Shown: positions 24,292 to 28,667 of the stretch, piece after piece
Layout: each line of letters starts with the position of its first letter
Position numbering within the stretch: the first letter of the stretch is position 1
Assembly: GCA_964385045.1 (NCBI GenBank)
Contig: CAYLNM010000040.1
Span: forward strand, 1 to 28,667
Reading direction: 5' to 3'
DNA: 28,667 bases
DNA from: CAYLNM01 sp964385045
GTDB taxonomy: Bacteria > Planctomycetota > Phycisphaerae > Phycisphaerales > SM1A02
The notes under the pieces: generated by a model
Told to the model about the DNA's origin: nothing
Seen by the model: the letters and a program-made list of their open reading frames with translations, nothing else
Database searches by the model: none
Position numbers and translations under genes: made by a program

Positions 24292-26280
24292 TCAGTCCGC
24301 GTCCGCCCGGACGAGGGACGGGGCGGCCGGGCGGGCGGTCGCCGCCGGTTCGCCCTCGTCGCCGCCCGTCGCCTCGGGAGCATCCGGCGGCACGCCGTAG
24401 TGGTGCAGCACCGCCTCGAAGACCTCCTTCGCCACCGGCCCGGCCACGCGGCCGCCGTAGTGCTCGATGCGGCGGTCCGGGTCGTCGATGACCACGAGCA
24501 CCACCACCCGCGGGTCCTCCAGCGGAGCGCCCGCGATGTAGCTCGAGACGTACCGGTCCTCGAAGAAGCCGCCCGCGACCGGATTCGGCAGCTGCGCGGT
24601 GCCCGACTTGCCGAAGCTCGTCCAGCGATCCGAGCGGGCGCGGCGGCCGGTGCCCTCGGTCGTCACCTCGTGCAGGACGTCGCGAACGAGCCGGGCCGTC
24701 TCGGGGGCGACGACGCGGCGGCTCGCGACGGCCCCGCCCGCGGCCGCCCCGGGCACCGGCTCGTCGGCCGCGAGCAACGTCAGCGCGGGAATCGTCCCGT
24801 CGCGGCAGAACGCCATGAACGCCCGCACCATCTGCAGCGGCGTCACCGCGATCTCGTGGCCCATCGACACCGAGACCTGCGTGTACTTCGTCCACTGCGC
24901 GGGTGGCCTGACGGTGCCCGGCGACTCGGCGAAGAGGCCGATGCGGGTGGGCTCGCCGAAGCCGAAGTCGCGCACGCGGTCCCGCAGCCGCTCGTGCGAG
25001 GCCCGTTCGGCGACGATGCCCATCCCCGAGTTCATGCTCTTGACGAGGACGGTCCGCCAGTCGCTCGGGCCGTAGTAGTACGCGTCGCGCACGATGCGGC
25101 GGCCGAACCGCTGGCCGGGCGGGCCCGCGGGCGTGTCGAGTCGCTCGTCCGGCCTCGCGTGGCCGTCCTCGGTCAGGATCGCCCACACGAACGGCTTGAA
25201 GGTGGAGCCGGGCTCGTAGGGCTCGGCCACGAGGCGGCTGGTGCGGGCCACCAGCGGCGGCGCGTTCGGATCGAGCCGGGCGCGGTGGCCGGCGAAGATC
25301 GTCTCGGGGTCCGTGCGGTGCTGCAGCATGTCGAAGGCCGCGAGCAGCTCGCCGGTGCGCGGATCGGCGACGACGATCCGCCCGCCCTGGGCGTTCACGC
25401 TGCCGACCGCCCGCCGGAGGGCGTCCTCGGCGATCCGCTGCACCACGAGGTCGATCGACAGCCGGATCTCCGCTCCGTCGCGGGGCGGCACGTGATCGCC
25501 GGGGGCGATCCACAGCTCGCGCCCGGAACGGCTGCGGCGATACCGCACGTGCCCGTCCCGGCCGTCGAGCATCGGGTTCCACGCCTGCTCGAGCCCGCTC
25601 AGGCCGGTGTCGTCGAAGCCGGCGGTGCCCACGAGGGCGGTGGCGAGGCCGGGAGCGTGCCGCACGCGGATCGGCCGCGGCTCGAGGCCGACGCCGCGGA
25701 GCTCGCCGCGGGCCCGGGCCGCCCGCACGCGGGCGACGCGCTCGAGCGGCAGGGGATCGGTGAGCGGGACGAATCGGGTCCCGGGCCGGCGGGCCATGGC
25801 CTCCTGGAGCCGGCGATCGAGGGTCACCGGGTCGGCGTCCAGCAGCGGCGCGAGATCGAAGGCGATCGTGGGCAGCTCGTCCTCGGGCGCGGCCTGGGGG
25901 TCGACGAAGACCCGCCACCCCGGCGTGGTCGTCGCCACCGGGCGGCCCGCCCGGTCGAGGATCGCGCCGCGAAAGCCGTGCTCGACCCGCAGGCTGCGCC
26001 GGGCCTGGATCGCGTCGGTGATCGGCTCGGGCGGCATCGTCTGCAGCTGCACCACCCGGCCGAGGATCACCGCGAGCCCGACCAGGATCATCACGACGAC
26101 CAGCTGCAGCCACGCGGCGGCTCGGTCGCGCTGCCACGCGGCGACGGCGGATCCGAGGGCGGGGCCGGGGCTGCCGGCGACGTGACGCGGGCGTGGCGGG
26201 CGGGCGGTGGCGGGGCCACGCGGCGTGCGGGGGGCCACCGGGTCGAGGTCCACGGCCAGGGCGTCGGGACGCGGCCTCAC
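24292..26280 (-). CDS. ftsI: Peptidoglycan D,D-transpeptidase (class B penicillin-binding protein, FtsI type)
   Basis: 662 residues. Class B PBPs cross-link peptidoglycan; FtsI acts at the septum. A 55-residue Arg/Pro-rich cytoplasmic head precedes one membrane anchor (57-77), a dimerisation/pedestal domain (about 95-260, RGAILDRAGRPVATT) and the transpeptidase with active-site Ser359 and Lys362 (EPGSTFKP), the S-x-N motif Ser415-Met-Asn417 and KSGT at 558-561. The tail (635-662) is a hydrophilic Ala/Pro/Glu stretch. GTG 26280 is fixed by a GTGA overlap with the ftsL-like stop. It is the last gene of the rsmH-lysM-ftsL-ftsI group. It could be called generically PBP2; the neighbours argue for FtsI. 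Confidence 0.92.
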   Translation of the reverse strand: MRPRPDALAVDLDPVAPRTPRGPATARPPRPRHVAGSPGPALGSAVAAWQRDRAAAWLQLVVVMILVGLAVILGRVVQLQTMPPEPITDAIQARRSLRVEHGFRGAILDRAGRPVATTTPGWRVFVDPQAAPEDELPTIAFDLAPLLDADPVTLDRRLQEAMARRPGTRFVPLTDPLPLERVARVRAARARGELRGVGLEPRPIRVRHAPGLATALVGTAGFDDTGLSGLEQAWNPMLDGRDGHVRYRRSRSGRELWIAPGDHVPPRDGAEIRLSIDLVVQRIAEDALRRAVGSVNAQGGRIVVADPRTGELLAAFDMLQHRTDPETIFAGHRARLDPNAPPLVARTSRLVAEPYEPGSTFKPFVWAILTEDGHARPDERLDTPAGPPGQRFGRRIVRDAYYYGPSDWRTVLVKSMNSGMGIVAERASHERLRDRVRDFGFGEPTRIGLFAESPGTVRPPAQWTKYTQVSVSMGHEIAVTPLQMVRAFMAFCRDGTIPALTLLAADEPVPGAAAGGAVASRRVVAPETARLVRDVLHEVTTEGTGRRARSDRWTSFGKSGTAQLPNPVAGGFFEDRYVSSYIAGAPLEDPRVVVLVVIDDPDRRIEHYGGRVAGPVAKEVFEAVLHHYGVPPDAPEATGGDEGEPAATARPAAPSLVRADAD

Positions 26281-26783
26281 GGGGTTCGCTCCCGGGCATC
26301 GTCGGGGGCGGCGGTCGCCGGCGGGGCCGGCGCCGTGTCCCCGGCGTCGACCAGGACCGGCGGCCCGAAGCGCGGCCGCGGCTCGTCGGCGCGGGTCCGC
26401 TCGCGCTGCTCGGCCACGCGGGCGGCGTGCACGAGCTCGTCCGCGGGCACCGCGCGCTCCGGCCGCGGCGTCCACGGGCCCACGTCGAGCTCGCGGGCGA
26501 GCCGGGCCACGCGCTCGGCCTCGGCCAGCTCGGCGATGCGGGCCGCCAGCGTCCGCTGCCGGGCGAGCTCGCGGTCGATCGCCTCGCGGGCGGCGGCGAT
26601 GCGGTGCATCGTCTCCAGCCGCTGGTGGCGGATCGCGAGCAGGGCGGCCCCGACGAGGATCAGCGCGACGACGATCGCCAGCAGCTTGGCGAACATCGGC
26701 GAGACGGTGGCGGGACGCGCGGGGGACGCGACGCCGCTCGCCCCGGGCGGCCCGGCCTCGGATTGACGGCCGCCCGCGGTCAT
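26277..26783 (-). CDS. ftsL: FtsL-like division protein (short coiled-coil membrane protein)
   Basis: 168 residues. A short cytoplasmic head (1-30), one membrane segment (31-51), then a periplasmic coiled coil (about 52-100; IRHQRLETMHRIAAAREAID, with ELAEAERVARLARELDVGPW like the 'R-x-x-x-x-A-x-x-L-G-L' end of FtsL), and a Pro/Ala-rich tail. FtsL forms a complex with FtsB/FtsQ and activates FtsW-FtsI. The sequence alone gives a weak family match; position directly before ftsI, overlapping it by GTGA, and overlapping the LysM gene by ATGA, supports the assignment. The tail is longer than in most FtsL proteins. Confidence 0.68.
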   Translation of the reverse strand: MTAGGRQSEAGPPGASGVASPARPATVSPMFAKLLAIVVALILVGAALLAIRHQRLETMHRIAAAREAIDRELARQRTLAARIAELAEAERVARLARELDVGPWTPRPERAVPADELVHAARVAEQRERTRADEPRPRFGPPVLVDAGDTAPAPPATAAPDDARERTP

Positions 26784-27574
26784 CCGCGCCGCGGGGGAAG
26801 ACGGAGCGTCATGCCCGGACGCAGGTCCTCGGCGTGGGCGAGGACGTCGCGATTGACCTCGAGGATGACCTGCCAGTCGCGGCGACCGAGCTCGCGGCGG
26901 GCGATCTCCGAGAGCGTGTCGCCGCGGCGGACGACGTACGTCCGCCAGGCCGAGGCGGTGGGCCGTTCGCCCTCGCCCGCGGCGGCGGGCCGCGGTCCGG
27001 TGCCGTCCCGTCGCAGCAGCGCGAGCGGCGGGAGCTGGATCGTCGCGCCCGCCCGCAGGCGGCGCGGGTCGTCGATGCCGTTGAAGCGGGCGAGGTCCTT
27101 CGCCAGGCCGCGGTCGCCGTAGACCTCCTTCGCGATCGACTCGAACGTCTCGCCGCGGGTCACGACCCGCGGGCGGGTGGACACGGGCTGGGGCGGGGGC
27201 GAGGCGCTCGTCCCGCCGGTGGCGTTCGAGATCGGGCGCACGCCGACGGGCGGATCGGCCGCGCGGTCGGCGCGCGTGCGGTCGTCGGCCGCGAGCCGGG
27301 GCCGGGGGCCGGGGCCGGGCACTCCGATCGCCGCGCGGGCGGCGTCCTCCTCGGCCGTGCCGGCCGTGCCGCCCGGGCCGTTCGGACCCGGCGACGCCGG
27401 GACGTCGGGCGTCCGCATCCACGACGGGCGCGCGGCGGCCTCGGGGCCGCGACCGGCCCGCAGGTCCTCGGCCGACTCGACCCGGGCGGGGGAGAAGTGG
27501 TCCGACACCAGGATTCCGACGAGCAGCAGCAGGCCGAAGCCCACCACGAGCGCCAACTTGTTCTCGCGCGTCAT
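26780..27574 (-). CDS. Membrane-anchored protein with two LysM domains
   Basis: 264 residues. One membrane segment near the N-terminus (7-24, LALVVGFGLLLLVGILVS), a Pro/Gly/Ala-rich linker (about 28-135), LysM1 (136-183, TRGETFESIAKEVYGD) and LysM2 (211-261, YVVRRGDTLSEIARRELG). LysM binds the GlcNAc-MurNAc backbone of peptidoglycan, so this is an inner-membrane protein reaching into the wall. It stands between rsmH and the ftsL-like gene, where most dcw clusters have no LysM gene, and overlaps the latter by ATGA. A division or wall-positioning role is inferred from place only. Start ATG 27574; the upstream spacer with rsmH is 91 bases and holds a strong hairpin. Confidence 0.9.
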   Translation of the reverse strand: MTRENKLALVVGFGLLLLVGILVSDHFSPARVESAEDLRAGRGPEAAARPSWMRTPDVPASPGPNGPGGTAGTAEEDAARAAIGVPGPGPRPRLAADDRTRADRAADPPVGVRPISNATGGTSASPPPQPVSTRPRVVTRGETFESIAKEVYGDRGLAKDLARFNGIDDPRRLRAGATIQLPPLALLRRDGTGPRPAAAGEGERPTASAWRTYVVRRGDTLSEIARRELGRRDWQVILEVNRDVLAHAEDLRPGMTLRLPPRRG

Positions 27575-27628
27575 TGGCCCCGTCCGTCCGTGAACCCCAC
27601 CCGGCTCGTGCCGGGGGCCTCGTGCTGT

Positions 27629-27657
27629 CGGCGGGCGGGCGCGGAGCCCGTCCGCCG
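27629..27657 (-). terminator. Long hairpin just after rsmH
   Basis: Arms CGGCGGGCGGGC (27629-27640) and GCCCGTCCGCCG (27646-27657) pair over 12 positions with one imperfect pair, around a five-base loop. It starts eight bases past the rsmH stop. No T-tract follows on the minus strand. It may attenuate transcription into the LysM-ftsL-ftsI genes or protect the rsmH mRNA end. Confidence 0.55.
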
Positions 27658-27665
27658 GGCGGGGA

Positions 27666-28667
27666 TCACGCGCCGGGGTACGGCGGGAGATCCCCCGCGG
27701 TCGCGCTCGGTCGTCGATCCTTGACGCGCCGAATCGCCACCGCCCGGAGTCTAGCAGACCGTGCGCGGGCGTTCGCACGCACTTCCGCGTGCGAGGCGAG
27801 GATCGGCTTCCGGGTCAGCCGTTCCGCCGCGCCTCGGTCCGTCAGGTCGCGGAAGGCCCGCTTCACCGCCCGGTCCTCCAGGCTGTGGAACGCGATCACC
27901 GCGACCCGTGCCCCCGGGCGGAGCCAGGTCGCGGACTCCTTCCCGTTCTCCTCGGCCGCGGGCCTCGCGGCGTCGCGGGCGTCCTCGGCGGCGGCGAGGG
28001 CCTCGGCGTCGTCGGCGATCGCCGACAGCAGGCCCTCCACCGCGTCGAGCTCGCCGTTCACGGCGATCCGCAGCGCCATGAACGTGCGGGTGGCGGGATG
28101 GAGCCGCGAGCGTGCCGCCCGCGGGCCGTAGGCGGCGCGGACCAGCTCGGCCAGCGTCGCCGTGGAGGTGATCGGCTCGCGCTCGCGCGCGGCGACAACA
28201 TTCCGCGCGATCCGCCGTCCGAGCGGCTCCTCGCCCACCGTGAACAGCAGGTCGGCGAGCTCGCCCTCGGGGATCCGCGCGAGCAGGTCGGCCGCGGTCG
28301 GGCCGCCGCCGGGGTCGAGCCGCATGTCGAGCGGCCCGTCGGCGGCGAAGCTGAAGCCGCGGGCGGGATCGTCGATCTGGTTGGACGCGAAGCCGAGGTC
28401 GGCGAGCACGGCGCCCGCCCGCAGCCTGCGCTCGGCGAGCAGGCCCGGCACCGCGTCGAATCGGGCGTGCAGGGGGATCACCGCCGGGCCGCCCGGCACG
28501 GTGCAGCGCTCGGCGGCGTGGGCGAGGTTGCCCGCGTCGAGGTCGGCGAGGACGAGGGTGCCGTGCTCGCCGATCGCGGCCGCAAGCCGCCGGGCGTGCC
28601 CGCCGCGGCCGGCGGTGCAGTCGACGACGACGTCGCCCGGAGCGGCCGCGAGCAGGGTGAGGACCTC
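27666..28667 (-). CDS. rsmH: 16S rRNA (cytosine1402-N4)-methyltransferase RsmH (N-terminus outside window)
   Basis: 333 residues visible; the frame is open to the window edge, and by comparison with the family only about 10-20 N-terminal residues are missing. RsmH (MraW) methylates C1402 in the ribosomal P site using S-adenosylmethionine. Signature segments: SAM motif DCTAGRGGHARRL, ADLGFASNQIDDPARGFSF and GPLDMRLD, and IAFHSLEDRAVKRAF. The loop before the last motif carries a small Ala/Glu/Asp-rich insertion. It is the first visible gene of the dcw-type group, as in most bacteria; mraZ, if present, would be outside the window. No defect seen. Confidence 0.97.
   Translation of the reverse strand, partial: EVLTLLAAAPGDVVVDCTAGRGGHARRLAAAIGEHGTLVLADLDAGNLAHAAERCTVPGGPAVIPLHARFDAVPGLLAERRLRAGAVLADLGFASNQIDDPARGFSFAADGPLDMRLDPGGGPTAADLLARIPEGELADLLFTVGEEPLGRRIARNVVAAREREPITSTATLAELVRAAYGPRAARSRLHPATRTFMALRIAVNGELDAVEGLLSAIADDAEALAAAEDARDAARPAAEENGKESATWLRPGARVAVIAFHSLEDRAVKRAFRDLTDRGAAERLTRKPILASHAEVRANARARSARLRAVAIRRVKDRRPSATAGDLPPYPGA

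Noticed and set aside
26279..26296. T-arm-like GGGTTCGCTCCC
   Set aside because: It lies at the ftsL/ftsI junction inside coding sequence and no acceptor or anticodon stem surrounds it.

Overview
The window is about 28.7 kb of very GC-rich DNA (roughly three quarters G+C by eye). It most likely comes from a planctomycete of the Phycisphaerae type, probably a draft or metagenome assembly because it contains a run of exactly 100 N. The lineage call is inferred from three things: dockerin-like calcium-binding repeats with the D-L-D-G-D-G / W-G-x-C pattern, an outer-membrane LptD-like protein together with a peptidoglycan/division cluster, and proteins ending in the pseudopilin-like 'D-P-x-T-G ... 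W-S-x-G-P-D' pattern common in that phylum. I see no rRNA, tRNA, CRISPR array or mobile element.

Layout. 1-3032 (+): the 3' part of a secreted dockerin-bearing alpha/beta hydrolase, then a short secreted protein of unknown function. 3156-8422 (-): a stand-alone receiver protein translationally coupled to a 1616-residue CheB-CheR-PAS-GAF-PAS-PAS-HWE kinase-receiver protein. 8747-10063 (+): fumarylacetoacetase. 10602 leftwards (-): MscL, whose reading frame fails to stop at the usual place. 15497-10974 (-): homogentisate dioxygenase followed by two tandem paralogous membrane-anchored proteins of unknown function. 21169-15753 (-): ribH, nusB, the gap, ftsY and an lptD-like gene. 21266-22360 (+): a UbiA-type prenyltransferase. 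22802-24277 (+): a sigma-54-dependent response regulator. 28667-24292 (-): rsmH, a LysM protein, an ftsL-like gene and ftsI, a small division/cell-wall (dcw) cluster truncated by the window end.

How the genes fit together. Two of the three lower-pathway tyrosine/homogentisate enzymes are present, but on opposite strands and separated by about 4 kb; the isomerase between them is absent. The minus-strand gene groups are tightly packed: five start/stop junctions overlap by four bases (ATGA or GTGA), which indicates translational coupling and fixes several starts. The dcw group supplies a 16S rRNA methyltransferase, a peptidoglycan-binding protein and a transpeptidase with its likely FtsL partner. 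The ribH-nusB-ftsY-lptD run is housekeeping and envelope biogenesis.

Points worth a second look are the chemosensory/kinase fusion, the paralogous pair in the hmgA operon, a UbiA protein with one recognisable Asp-rich motif, hairpins without U-tracts that recur just after stop codons, and a possible short minus-strand transcript in the 441-bp spacer before the sigma-54 regulator. I did not find a clearly new multi-gene defence or mobile system.
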